Positions 54,499 through 64,000 of a stretch of 64,000 nt of DNA are shown one piece after another (the stretch's first letter is position 1; each line of letters begins with the position of its first letter). The translations under genes and the position numbers were made by a program. Source of the stretch: Dipteris shenzhenensis (Eukaryota; Polypodiophyta; Polypodiopsida; Gleicheniales); NCBI GenBank assembly GCA_047967505.1, contig CM106538.1. The stretch is one strand, 5' to 3'. The notes beneath the pieces were generated by a model. That model ran no database searches and was not told the DNA's origin. It saw only the letters and a list, made by a program, of their open reading frames with translations.

Positions 54499-55674
54499 TC
54501 ACACCCCTTTAATGGGAATGTCCTTCCTCTGCATCAAACCAAGAGCTAGTCGGTGTTTCTCGAATAGCTCTTTATCGAGTGGTTTGGTAAAGATGTCTGC
54601 AACATTTTCTTTGCTATCACAATGCTGCAGTGTGATGTCACCAAGTAACACTCTTTCTCTGATGAAGTGCTCTCTGACATCAATGTGCTTTGTTCTGGAG
54701 TGATATACTGGATTTTTGGCCAATGCTTGAGCCGATTGATTATCACAGTATATTGTTGTTGGCTTTGACTCATCAAAGTAATCTATTTCTGACAATAGTC
54801 TTCTGAGCCATATAGCTTCACATGCACCTGTAGTGAGTGCCCTATATTCTGCTTCAGTCGAAGACAAAGAAACAGTTGGCTGTTTGTTTAACAACCATGA
54901 TATAGCACCTTGACCAAGGAAAAATGCATATCCCTGTGTCTATCTCCTGGTCTCATGATCTCCAGCATAGTCACTGTCACAGTATCCATGCAACCGTGGA
55001 TGACTTCCTCTGTATTCTATCCCAAATTGTCTTGCACCTCTGATGTATCTCAAGACTCTTTTGGCTGCATTCCAGTGAGACTGTTTTGGATTTGCCATAA
55101 ACTGTGCTAGTGAGCTTACTACATAACAAATATCTGGCTGTGTGATTGTCAGATATATAAGAGATCCAATGAGTTGCCTGTAGTATCTGTCATTGACTGT
55201 AGGCTTTTCTGAATCTTTAGTAAGTTTCAAACTCTGTTCCATGGGAGTGGTTGCAATCTTGCAATCTGCCATATGAAACTTCTTCAGGAGACTGTCAACA
55301 TATTTGAGCTGACTCATGAATGTGCTATCCGAATCTCTCCAGAACTCAATTCCAAGACAATAGTGCATAAGTCCAAGATCTTTCATGTCGAACTCTGCAG
55401 ATAATTCTTGTTTTAATTTTCTGATGAAACTATCCTTGCTTCTTGTCACAATGAGATCATCTACGTACAAAAGTGCAATAGTAATATCTTCCCCTTGAAC
55501 TTTGTAGTAGAGAGTATGATCTGCATTGGACTTCATGTATCCCAGATCAGCAAAATACTTGTCAATTCTGCTGTACCAACTTCTGGGGGCTTGCTTTAAG
55601 CCGTAGAGACTTTTCTTGAGATGGCAAACCTTTTTCTCTTTTCCTGGTTCAACATAACCGGCTGGTTGTTGCAT
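54499..55674 (-). pseudogene. Element I reverse transcriptase (C-terminal part) and RNase H
   Basis: From 55674 the frame reads QQPAGYVEPGKEKKV, LKKSLYGLKQAPRSWYSR, LLYVDDLIVTRSKDSF, FDMKDLGLMHYCLGIEF, LIYLTITQPDICYVV and YCDSDYAGDHETRR, then a stop at 54940 (Arg or Trp to stop). It continues from 54894 with NKQPTVSLSSTEAEYRALTTG, CDNQSAQALAKNPVYHSRT and VADIFTKPLDKELFEKHR, ending at a natural stop at 54499. The catalytic Asp/Glu residues of both domains are intact. A single nonsense codon breaks RNase H. Confidence 0.92.
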
Positions 55675-56394
55675 GTAGACTTCCTCGTCTAGATAACCAT
55701 TGAGAAATGCATTCTTGACATCGAGCTAATACACATTCCATTTACTGAGTGTCGCTAGTGATATCAAGAACCGTATGGAATCCATCTTTGCTACTGGAGC
55801 ATAAGTCTCATCATAATCTTGGCCATATTGTTGTGCAAATCCTTTTGCAACTAATCTGGCTTTGTATCTCTGAATACTGCCATCTGGATTGTACTTCACT
55901 TTGTATACCCATTTGTTGGCTATGGCCTTCTTTCCTGGTGGAAGGTCGCATAATTCCCAAGTGTTATTTTTATACAAAGCATCCATTTCTTCATTCATAG
56001 CAGTTTGCCATTCTGGCTTATCTACTGCGTCTTCGAAGTACACTGGCTCTTCTGTAGCCATGATGGTAGTCATAAGAGCATAGTTGGTGGTTTCCACCTG
56101 AATTGCTTTGCCTTTCGGAGCATATGTCAATCTTGCTGGTGGTTTGCTTTCCCTAGTAGACCGTCTGAGCTGCTGTGGCTCTGCTTGGGGTGTTGGTGGC
56201 AATTCTTGCTCTTCTTCATCAACTTGTTCTGTAGATGACTGTGAAGTCGATGCTTCTATTTCCTGTGTAGGTGAGGTTTTCCATTCTGATTCCTCATCGA
56301 AGATTACATCTCTGGAGATAATGACTTTGCGGTTGATGGGATCATACAATTTGTATGCTTTGCTTTCTTCACTGATTCGGAAGATGCTTTTCAC
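55675..56394 (-). pseudogene. Element I integrase C-terminus, linker and RT N-terminal part
   Basis: The frame begins at the tail of integrase (SEESKAYKLYDP, KVIISRDVIFDEESEW), passes an acidic Pro/Gln/Ser linker, and enters RT at ANKWVYKVKYNPDGS, YKARLVAKGFAQQYG and YDETYAPVAKMDSIRF. A stop follows KWNVY, and the same frame continues with LDVKNAFLNGYLDEEVY into the previous feature. The N-terminal edge is a deletion junction with the integrase core. Confidence 0.9.
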
Positions 56395-57345
56395 TAAGCA
56401 TTGTCTGCTAAAGTCCCATTCTTCCTTTCAGCTCTTGCATTTTGCTGAGGAGTATCTGCACATGTGAATGGTCTTCGAATGCCATGATTTTTGCAAAAGT
56501 TCATGAATGCTGAAGACATGTATTCACCTCCTCTGTCTGATCTCATGACCTTGATCTTTCTGCCTGTTTGGTTTTCTACCATGGCTTTGAATTCTTGAAA
56601 TCTAGCAAACACTTTAGATTTCTCTTTCAGAAAGTAGACCCAACAATATCTGCTGTAGTCGTCGATGAAGGTCAAGTAATAAAGTGAACCATTGATGCTG
56701 CGGGTCTGGGCATAACCCCATACATCTGTATGAATCAAATCAAGAATACCTCGTGCATGAGAGGTACTTCTGACAAAGTTGGTTCTCTTTTGTTTGCCGA
56801 AGCAGCATGCTTCACAAACCTTTCCAAGAAACTGTAGCTTCGGAATCCCAATTGCCATATTCTGATTCCTTAGATCTAACAAGTACTTGAAGTTGACATG
56901 ACCATATCTCTTGTGCCATTTTGCAGATAGTGGCATCTGTTGCATTTGAGCTGACATGGCATGCTTATCTGGTACTGTAGCTAGCATCCTATATAAGCGT
57001 CCTTCCTTGACACCTTTTGCTACTAGCTGACCTCTTTTGGATTTGTCTCTGATAGTGCATTCATCACCGTCGAAGATGACTTTGTAGTTGTGTTCCGTCA
57101 TTTGACCTACTGACAAAAGGTTCTTGCTGAGCTTCGGAACATAGAGCACATCTTTGACTAATCCTTTTGTACCAGTGAAATTGTTCATAGGGATAACCCC
57201 TGTCCCTTGAACCGGATTAGGTGTATTGTCTGCTGTGTAGATGACATTCTTTTGACCTTCTAATGGCTTCATTTCTGTGAACCATTCCTGATGATTTGTC
57301 ATATGAGATGATGCACCGCTATCGATGTACCAAGGATCCTATTCC
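56395..57345 (-). pseudogene. Element I protease and integrase core, truncated by deletion
   Basis: The protease site DSGASSHMTNHQEWF follows a TAG stop near 57340. Downstream come GLVKDVLYVPKLSKNLLSVG, the zinc region WHKRYGHVNF and CEACCFGKQKR, and the core LIHTDVWGYAQ, LTFIDDYSRYCWVYF, VMRSDRGGEYMSS and TPQQNARAERKNG. All D-D-E residues are there. After GTLADNA the frame stops and about 90 residues normally found between the core and SEESKAYKL are absent, so the C-terminal half of the core fold is missing. Confidence 0.9.
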
Positions 57346-57407
57346 ACTTGGTCGACTTGATAACTGAAATCCTCTTTGGGATTGAAATCAGTGTCTAGGT
57401 GCATTGT

Positions 57408-58442
57408 CTAGGTGCATTGTATCAGTCTGATGCAATTCCTCACTTGCAAGAAACATATTGCCATGTTCATTTGCAAAATGACTGTGACTAGAATGTCCAC
57501 CACGATGATTTCCTCTTCCTCGGGAATTCCCTCGGATTGACCGCCTTGGTCATACTGCTTCTTGCGGCAATCTCTTTCATAGTGTCCAAACTTGTGACAA
57601 TAGTTGCATTGAATGTTTGACACATTGGTGGATGCATTCCCTCGTCCTTGGAATCTTCCTCGGTTGGAATGATTTCCTCTTTGCTGATTTTGATGTTGCT
57701 GAGGATGCTGCTGATGCTGATGTTGATTCTGACTTTGATTTTGTTGATGATGACCACTTTTCTGATATGATCTACCTCTGTTTCTGCTTTTGCCTCTGCT
57801 TCTGTCTGAAGCTGTGAATGCTTGATCATTAGAATGACCTTTACGTGCTTGAATGGCCTGAGTCCTGAGTTCTTCACCAAGTAGAACTGACTGAAGTTCT
57901 TCCAGTGTTGGAATTTTCCATTGGATGGCAATACTCTGGACTAGATTCTCATATCCTTCTCCTAGTCCATTCAGGATTACTTGAACCATTTCTGTGGGAT
58001 TCATAGTCTCGCCTGCTGATGCAAGTTGATTGTTGTAGGCTTTGATGCGGAGTACATAAGCATGACCAGTTTCATTGCTATTGCAGAAACTCTGCTTGAT
58101 CTGGTTTCTCAGGGTGAGAATCCTGGATGTGTTCTTGGACTCATAGAGAGCTGCGAACATATCCCATGCTTCTTTTGATGTCTTGACTGTGTTGAGCTGT
58201 CCTAGCATGACATCTTGCACATTCTGCTTGATCAGGTGATAGGCATACTTGTCTTTCTTATCCCATTCTGCTTGAGCTCGGGCAATGGCAGGATCTGCTA
58301 CTAGTGTGGAAACTGTTTGTGTAGATGTAGAGCCCGATGTAGATCCCGTTGTAGAGCTACTGGTGGCTGGATCGGCCAATGGTCTAGGTATAGATCCATC
58401 GACATACTCCCATTTGTCCTGAAGCACAAGAATGGTCTCCAT
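57408..58442 (-). pseudogene. Element I gag and nucleocapsid
   Basis: The frame opens after a stop (ANYGTWKY then TAG then METILVLQDKWEYVDGSI), so the first methionine here is probably internal to the original gag. Further on are IKQNVQDVMLGQLNT, SKEAWDMFAALYESKN, a Gln/His/Asn-rich stretch (QQNQSQNQHQHQQHPQQH) and the zinc knuckle CNYCHKFGHYERDC. A 1-base shift near 57500 ends it out of frame. The UBN2-type gag fold is clear. Confidence 0.9.
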
Positions 58443-59658
58443 TCAATATTTCCATGTACCGTAATTCGCGCTGGATGTAGAGCACACTCGAAGGCACAAG
58501 ATCGAAGCCGAAGTGGTGGGTTGCTGGAGCAAACGGGCCAATCGAAGCAGGAGCAGGGCCATTGATGGCGAGCCGTGGCAAAGTTGGCTAGAGACCTTGT
58601 AGGAGAGGTGTTGCGTTGTAGACCAAATGGTGAAGCCTTTGAGAAGGGCTTTTGCTTGTTGGTCGTTGGCATTGCAGTCGGATAGAGAGCTAAGGATGTC
58701 GTGGAGCTGCGTGCAGCCAGAGAGCTTAGGCTCTTGTTGAATAGCGCTGGAGCGCTAGAGCATTGTCGTAGGGGCCTTTGCAGCAAGGTGTCCGTCGCTC
58801 GAGCCTCAAAGGCTTTGCTGCAGTTGTAGATGCACCGCCTCAGAGGTCATTGAAGGAGGCTGCGGGGAGTCCTATCAGTTTGTTGAAGTCGCCTCTGAGT
58901 GGAGTTTGAGTCTGAGTCTCCCTCTTTGATGGAGCAGAGAGGTAGCTCGTAGGAATGCAGCCGCCAAGGAGATTCCTTTGGTTGAAGTTGGATGCTTGAC
59001 TGGTGGCGCTCGTTGCAGGAGCCGAGATGTGTGCTGCCGCTGAGCTCGCTACAACTGCAGGGTGGTTGCCATTGTAGTCGATGCAGCTGGTCATAGTTGG
59101 AGAGCTATAGGAGCCCTTGCCGAGGAGGAGCTCACATAAGATGGTGCAAGAGTTGATGGCAGCTTGAGGAAGCTTTGTGGCAGTTGCAGCAAATGTTGCT
59201 TCGGCCATCACTCGAAGATGCAGGTCTATCTCCCTTCTTTTTTCGCTTGCATTTTTGGATGGATGAGAACTATTTACGAAGTTGCTTTGCGTTGAAGCTC
59301 CTTGAAGCTCTTTGGATGCTTGCAAGAGCCAAGTTGAAGGGCTTCTCTCCCTCTCTCTATCAGAATAGATGCAAAGTCTCTCTCATTCACTCGAAATGAA
59401 CCTTACAAAGAAATTCTCTAAAGAAGAAAACACTCTCTCACTCTCAAATCACAATGGAAAGAACAGATGTTCTTTCAAACAAACGGAAATCTCTGATGAA
59501 TGAAATCTCACAATGAACGGAATAATCTCTCAAGTGAACGGAAGTTTCTCTCAACGGAAGAGAAGATCACTCAAGAAAAAACTCTCAAATCTCACAATCT
59601 CTCTCACACTCTCAAGAATCTCAATGTCTCAACGGAAGACAAGGGAGCTCTGATACCA
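58443..59658 (-). other. 5' leader and gag start of element I
   Basis: An open frame at 59325-58840 (161 codons, Ala/Ser-rich, MQASKELQGAST start) has no match that I recognise and may be an upstream frame of the leader. The region 58443-58560 holds the decayed gag N-terminus. 59341-59650 is rich in TCTC and CTCAA runs. The primer site TGGTATCAGAGC lies at 59647-59658. Confidence 0.65.
59647..59658 (-). other. Primer-binding site of element I
   Basis: It reads TGGTATCAGAGC on the minus strand and abuts the 5' LTR. Confidence 0.92.
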
Positions 59659-59915
59659 TGACAAAATATGAAGAGGGGAGAGGAGAAGAGTGGAGATGAG
59701 GAGAGAGAGCACAGCTAGAGAGCACACCACAAATGACTAACTGTACACTAGAATTAGTTGAAAAAATAGAATATATACAAACCCTTTTAGGGTTAGGGTT
59801 AGGGGATCTAACCCTTTCCTTTATAGCACTCTATAAGGTTAGTGCTATGCACATATGATCACGTGACGGTGCTATGCACACATGATCACATGATGTTGAG
59901 CGTGAACTCTCAACA
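59659..59915 (-). repeat. 5' LTR of element I
   Basis: It is almost identical to 54155-54410, with two substitutions and one indel seen. It has the same telomere-like and TGATCAC palindromic motifs and is followed by TSD ATGCT. Confidence 0.94.
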
Positions 59916-59980
59916 ATGCTCCCTCAACTAATAGCATTAAGCCCTAAGGTGAGACGTGAGATGTAGCAAGGGCTCTCAAC

Positions 59981-60540
59981 AAGGAGGAACAAGAAAAAGG
60001 GAAAGGTAAGAGAGGTATCTTCTATTACTAAAGAAATTGATCGGCACCCACATACAGTCGATGTCATCATAGATAATTGCCATGTCAAAAATGTGTGTGT
60101 TGATGGGGGAGCTGCATGTAATATCATGGTGCCCCCAATCATGAAGAAATTGAATTTGAAATATACAAGGCATTCCTCCACTCGAATCAAGGTAGAAGAT
60201 GGTCGATGACTCGCCACCCTGGGAGTCATTGAGGATTTGCCCATCACCGTCAATGGGTTGACCACCACCATCAATTTCTACATAGTGGACATTGAAGATA
60301 TAGGCAGGAGTTATCCAGCCATACTCGAGAGACCATGGTTGAGAAAGAGTGATGCAGTCAGCTATTGGAAGATAGGACACATGTCTTTTGGTGCTTCTAA
60401 GGAGAAGATCCCAGTGCAACCAAGTGCCATGGAACCAAAAGAAGAAGAGGAGCAAGGCAGTGATACTCTCTCATCCTCAGTGTCTGAATCAATGGAAGAA
60501 TCTGACGGGGGGAGGAATTCTCAGAGGAGGAAGTTTACAT
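59981..60540 (+). pseudogene. Element H aspartic protease
   Basis: The frame reads REVSSITKEIDRHPHTVDV, then the retropepsin-like VCVDGGAACNIMVPPIMKK, a stop after KVEDGR, and LGVIEDLPITVNGLTTTINF with YPAILERPWLRKS. The VDGGA site and the ILERPWLR block are usual for plant Ty3/gypsy proteases. An acidic Glu/Ser stretch joins it to RT. Confidence 0.83.
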
Positions 60541-61545
60541 GATGGGGGTGTCTCCGACCCCGCCACCTGCAGAAAAGGTAATAGCTAGTCTTCAACAGCT
60601 TGAATCTATGCTTTCCCCTGACCTCACTCCAAGTGAGAAAGACGAGTTCCTAGAAATGTTCAAAGATTTCCCTGACCTCTTTGCAACTACCTACCACCAC
60701 CTTCGCCATGTGACTGCCATAGAGCACGAGATAGAGCTGAAACCTTATGCGAAGCCTGTGGCTTAGAAGTATCAGAGATTAGGGCCCTTGCAGACCGATG
60801 CTTTGCGCTTGGAGTTGCAAAAGCTTGTAGAAGCTGGGTTTACTGTTCTGGTTCACAATACTGAATGGGTTTCACTAGTGGTAGTCACCCCAAAGAAAAA
60901 CAACAAGTGGTGGGTCTGCATCGACTATAAGAAACTCAATGTAGCCACCAAGAGGGACCATCATCCTCTTCCCTTTCAAGACGTCATTCTTGAGAAGGTA
61001 AGTGGTCATGAGATGTATACTTTCTGTGATGGTTACTCTAGGTTTTATCAAATCAAAATTGCCAAAGAAGATGTGCTTAAAACCACATTTGCCACACCCT
61101 GGGGGACATTTGCATTGAAAGTAATGCCGTTTGGCCTCACCAATGCTCCTGCTACATTTCAAAGATTTATGTAGATGGTGTTTGCTCCTTATTTGGGGGA
61201 TTTCTTGGAGGTGTTTTTAGATGATTTTTGTATATTCTCGTCACGTAAGGAGCACGTCATGAAGGTTAGGTTGGCCTTCCAAAGGGTCAATGATGCGAAT
61301 GGCAGTCCCAACCCAGAGAAATGCACCATTGGAGCCACTCAAGGGAGGTTACTGGGACATATTGTCTCATCCAAGGTGTCAAGCCTGACCCCAAGAAGGT
61401 AGAAGCCATCCTCAAGCTCTCCCCGCCAACAACCAAACATCAGGTACGCTCATTTGTCAATCTAGTAGGATACTATTGCCACTTCATTGATCAATATGCT
61501 GCTTTGACACGACCCATGACTTCTAATTGTAGTAGTCAGAGGTTT
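60541..61545 (+). pseudogene. Element H reverse transcriptase
   Basis: The motifs in order are FPDLFATTYHHL and IEHEIELKPYAKPV, a stop, LQTDALRLELQKLVEAGF, VVTPKKNNKWWVCIDYKKLN, DHHPLPFQDVILEKVSG, YQIKIAKEDVLKTTFATPWG and MPFGLTNAPATFQRFM, a stop, and FLDDFCIFSS (the YVDD box as LDDF) with GHIVS. A frameshift near 61380 leads to VKPDPKKVEAILKL, VRSFVNLVGYYCHFI and YAALTRPM. It is unmistakably Ty3-type. Homology then ends where RNase H should follow. Confidence 0.9.
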
Positions 61546-61589
61546 TCTTCCATGTATGTTCTCCAAGTTTTGTCTGAACTTCTTGAGAG

Positions 61590-62545
61590 AGTGCCTTGTA
61601 CTAGAAAGTACTAGCTATGAGAGAAAGAAGATCCGCAAAGACACTAGGCACTACACCCTCCTTGATGGGGTGTTGTACCATCAAGGCATGGATGGGGTAC
61701 TAAGACAAGCCATTGATGCAGATGAAGTACCTAAGGTATTGAAGCATTATCATGATGGATTTTGTGGAGGCCACTATGCCAGTGACTATATAGCTAAGAA
61801 GATTTTACATGCTGGATACTATTGGCCGACCTTGTTCAAGGATGTCACTTTGTATTGCAAAACCTGTGAACCATGCCAATTCTTTGGTAGGAAGGATTTG
61901 CATCCTGGGCAACATCACCCAATGATGTCCATCCATCTGTTTCAGAAGTGGGGAATAGATTTTGTTGGGCCCGCAAAAAGAAGTATCTTTTGGTAGCCAC
62001 TCAGTATGTCACTAAGTCGGCTGAACATCATATTAGGGAATTCGGAAAATCCAAAGTCCCATTTTGCAAAGATCTTAAAATGGGGGCACGATGAACCCTT
62101 TTAAGCTTTTGTCAAATCCCCCTCATGTAACATATAATTGGAAACCTCTTGAAGAGTAGATTCTAAAGGAACAAACTTTGCCAAATTTGAAGTTTTGATG
62201 TAACTCAAGATACAACAGTAACTAGATTGAAAAGAAAAGTCCCAAAGTATTGGGATTTTCCCAAACTTTCTAATATGGTGTCACTGAAGCTATCGCCCTC
62301 CCCGCTGCAAATGGTAAGGCAGTTTCAAATTTCATATTTGAACGTATCTGCACAAGGTTTGGGACACCCATGGAAATTGTCTCTGACCACAGGAGTCCAT
62401 TCTTAAATGAAGTAGTGGAGTTACTCATGGATCGCATGGGTATTGATCATCGCACTTCTAGCATCTATTATCCAGCACCCATGGGTCAAACAGAGCAGAC
62501 CAATGGCCTCCTTTGTAAAACCAACACCTATTTCATTAATTTTGG
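61590..62545 (+). pseudogene. Element H integrase
   Basis: The zinc region is complete: HYHDGFCGGHYASDYIAKK with CKTCEPCQFFGR. The core starts at WGIDFVGPAKR, then a shift, YLLVATQYVTKSAE, the MITE-like insert (62026-62283), and AIALPAANGKAVSNFIF, GTPMEIVSDHRSPFLNEV and SIYYPAPMGQTEQTNGLL. The three catalytic acids (D in GIDF, D in SDHR, E in TEQTNG) can all be found. The C-terminus stops near 62545 without a chromodomain or LTR. Confidence 0.87.
62026..62283. mobile_element. MITE-like insertion in the integrase of element H
   Basis: A 258-bp AT-rich block interrupts a conserved integrase segment. Its ends CATCATATTAGGGA.TTCGGAAAAT and the complement of CACCATATTAGAAAGTTTGGGAAAAT are imperfect inverted repeats. 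CTGAA flanks it (62021-62025 and 62284-62288). Removing it restores KSAEAIALPAANG. Family unknown. Confidence 0.7.
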
Positions 62546-62589
62546 ACTAGTGCACTGTCCAAATTCATTTTGTGAGATAATTTTGGATA

Positions 62590-62800
62590 AAGCATTTTAA
62601 AAAAAGAGGCTCTTATAAAACAAAACTTTGAGTCAAAAAGTAAGATTTTAAAAAATCAAATTAGAAAAAATGACGTGATATGTTATTAAAACTAGAGTAC
62701 ATTAAAAAAAGAGGACTTCATGTTGTTAAAAGAGAAAAAGTAAGATTTTAAAAAATCAAATTAGAAAAAAAAATAGAGTACATTTAAAAAAAAGCGTGAC
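62590..62800. repeat. AT-rich tandem repeat, ~100-bp period
   Basis: TAAGATTTTAAAAAATCAAA begins at 62641 and again at 62741. A weaker earlier copy of the AAAAAAAGAGG part lies at about 62600. Confidence 0.85.
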
Positions 62801-63056
62801 ACATTTGTACAAGAAGTAGATCATATAACTCAAAGCCATATGGTGTTAAAAAACACCTTCCATTAGAAGATGTCATCTTTGTCTCTCTTGTCTATTACAA
62901 CTTTACATTAGAGAACTAAAAAGTCTTTGTGGAACTGTAGTTTCATTTCTTGTCTATTACAGTTACTTTAGAAAACACATAAGTCTATGGAATTAAATTT
63001 CACAGTTACTTTAAATTTCTATGGAATTAAATTTCCATCACTTGACTATTAAGTCA

Positions 63057-63513
63057 TTAGAGAGAGCATATGTCCTCAAAAGTGTCTACTATGGCATTGG
63101 CTTCATGAAAATAAGCAAACTTTAAGCTTGCACGCCATGTGTAACCAAGGCTGGCATGGCAAATCTCCTCACAGACTCTCCTCACAACTTGTTTCGAATC
63201 TTCCGCAGACTTGTAAGCATTCATCAACTCTTCTTTTCCCTCTTGGCTTTCCTCATCTTCACCATTTTTTTCAATACAGCTTCTAGCCACCGCCATATCC
63301 TATACGAAAATTTAACTTGTTCGCATAAGAAGTACGTGATTAAAAGAAGCGAAAAAGAAAGCTAAGGATATTCACCTCTTCTGCTGAGTTCAAATCAAGC
63401 AGCCATGTGCGTAACATATCCTCCTCAAATGATTTTCCCTTCATTGGTCCATACAAAAGAGATCTAAGACAGAATTTAAGTTCAGTAAATGAAGTCGGGT
63501 AGTAACTAGTCAT
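63057..63513 (-). CDS. Candidate two-exon gene of unknown function (126 aa)
   Basis: Exon 1, 63513-63376, codes MTSYYPTSFTELKFCLRSLL through LNSAEE. A GTGAAT donor and a TATAG acceptor bound a 76-bp intron (63300-63375). Exon 2, 63299-63057, continues in phase 0 from DMAVARSCIEKNGEDEE through VRRVCEEICHASLG to a stop after FEDICSL. The product would be small, acidic in the middle and soluble, with four cysteines in the second half. I do not recognise the family. Support comes from the clean splice and the lack of stops. It could be part of a larger gene with more upstream exons (the frame is open to 63636) or a chance assembly. Confidence 0.4.
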
Positions 63514-63739
63514 TGTCTTAGAGGGAAAGTGGGAGAAGGAGACTGAGGGAGCGATAGCGAGGGATGCATAGTGAGCTACCCCTCCTTCAAGAGTGATAGA
63601 AAGTGAGGGAAGACGTAAAGTGAAAGATGAATACAAGTTAATCAGAAGGACTAGGATGTAAGAAATAAGAGAGTGTTTGTGGAAGGACTACGATGGAAGA
63701 ATACTCCTCATGCATATATACAAACACAACATCATACAT

Positions 63740-64000
63740 GCATCACAACTCTTCTGATGCTTCTAGTGGAGACTGTGGCAACTCTTCTGATGCTTCCAAT
63801 GGAGGCTGTGGTGCTCTAGATGTACACTCAGTCTCTACTTCTTCTGTAGTATGTAGTGCTTTCGGAGTAGACTCAGTATCCTCTTCCTTAAATGCAAGGC
63901 GGAGGCTGTGGCAACTCTTCTGATGCTTCCAGTGGAGGCTGTGGTGCTGTAGGTGTACACTGAGTCTATACTTCTTCTGTAGTGTGCAATGCTTTCACAT
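63740..64000 (-). repeat. Imperfect repeat, possible 3' end of a Pro/Glu-rich coding exon
   Basis: The minus strand from about 63890 reads FKEEDTESTPKALHTTEEV, then PQPPLEASEELPQ and SPLEASEEL before a TGA near 63748. A related copy at 63905-64000 is out of frame and has a stop in the TTEEV part. The DNA unit (CAACTCTTCTGATGCTTCCA) occurs three times. It is either a genuine exon entering from the right or a decayed minisatellite. Confidence 0.4.

Larger units (their letters stand above)
54155..59915 (-). mobile_element. Ty1/copia LTR retrotransposon I, complete borders, young, defective
   Basis: This minus-strand element has LTRs at 54155-54410 (3') and 59659-59915 (5'), a primer site at 59647-59658 and a perfect 5-bp duplication ATGCT (54150-54154 and 59916-59920). 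By eye the LTRs differ by two substitutions and one indel, the most similar pair in the window. The interior codes for gag, protease, integrase with a deletion, RT and RNase H. It is unrelated at family level to A/F, B/C/D and E. Confidence 0.95.
52944..62545 (+). mobile_element. Ty3/gypsy element H, decayed, split by copia element I
   Basis: This is a plus-strand gypsy element in gag, protease, RT, integrase order, the Ty3 order and unlike the copias around it. It is interrupted at 54155-59915 by element I (TSD ATGCT) and at 62026-62283 by a MITE-like insert. RNase H is lost, integrase ends at about 62545, and no LTR is visible at either side. It is older than its inserts. Confidence 0.88.

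Noticed and set aside
52944-62545. Integrated plant pararetrovirus instead of a gypsy element
   Set aside because: Gag with a zinc knuckle, VDGGA protease, Ty3-type RT and a clear HHCC/D-D-E integrase are present. No movement protein is seen, and integrase is not found in caulimovirids.
1-64000. tRNA, rRNA or CRISPR features
   Set aside because: The tRNA-like words are only 12-base primer-binding sites of retroelements. No cloverleaf, rRNA core or regularly spaced repeat-spacer array was found by reading.

Overview
This is plant nuclear DNA. The evidence is plant-type Ty1/copia elements primed by initiator-Met tRNA, CACTA (En/Spm-like) and Mutator-like DNA transposons, an L1-type LINE, and an intron-rich gene for a SERK-ectodomain-like secreted LRR protein. 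The repeat load resembles a large-genome land plant such as a gymnosperm or fern, but nothing in the window fixes the species. There are no bacterial operons, rRNA, tRNA or CRISPR arrays that I can see.

Layout. 1-234 is the right end of a CACTA element. 317-6681 is copia element A (minus strand, TSD ACTAA), inserted in an exon of a broken multi-exon gene at 235-7339. That gene is followed by a hairpin and short repeats, so it may itself be the 3' part of a second CACTA-like element. 7945-9082 plus 14644-14957 is a truncated minus-strand copia (B). Its LTR is split by a complete plus-strand copia of the same family (C, 9083-14638, TSD CTTGC). 14978-15858 looks like a TRIM. 16577-16844 and 16923-17202 are two MITEs. 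17851-23275 is copia D (TSD AAGGA). 24047-28118 is an integrase-deleted copia E (minus, TSD AGTAT) carrying a 246-bp MITE. 28470-29520 is an unclassified dispersed repeat with a second copy at 45438-46440. 29612-29869 is a GT microsatellite, followed by a 3'-truncated LINE to about 31490. 31535-37007 is a degraded CACTA element G with divergent transposase remnants, a 1.2-kb polypyrimidine core and palindromic subterminal repeats.

37008-43599 is mostly unclassified sequence with microsatellites, small tandem duplications and part of a MITE. 43600-44614 (minus) is the one convincing host gene, six exons coding for 187 residues: signal peptide, LRR N-cap, four LRRs and a short cysteine-bearing tail, with no membrane segment or kinase. 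47750-52724 is a 5'-truncated copia F of the same family as A, with a second 246-bp MITE in its leader. 52944-62545 is a decayed Ty3/gypsy element H, split by copia I (54155-59915, minus, TSD ATGCT), which looks like the youngest insertion. The right edge carries a candidate two-exon gene of unknown function (63057-63513, minus) and a repeat that may encode a Pro/Glu-rich tail.

All retroelement reading frames carry stops, frameshifts or deletions, so no autonomous copy is visible here. Five copia elements nevertheless have exact LTR borders and perfect 5-bp target duplications, which gives a firm relative chronology: B before C, H before I, E and F before their MITEs, and the exon at 235-6957 before A.
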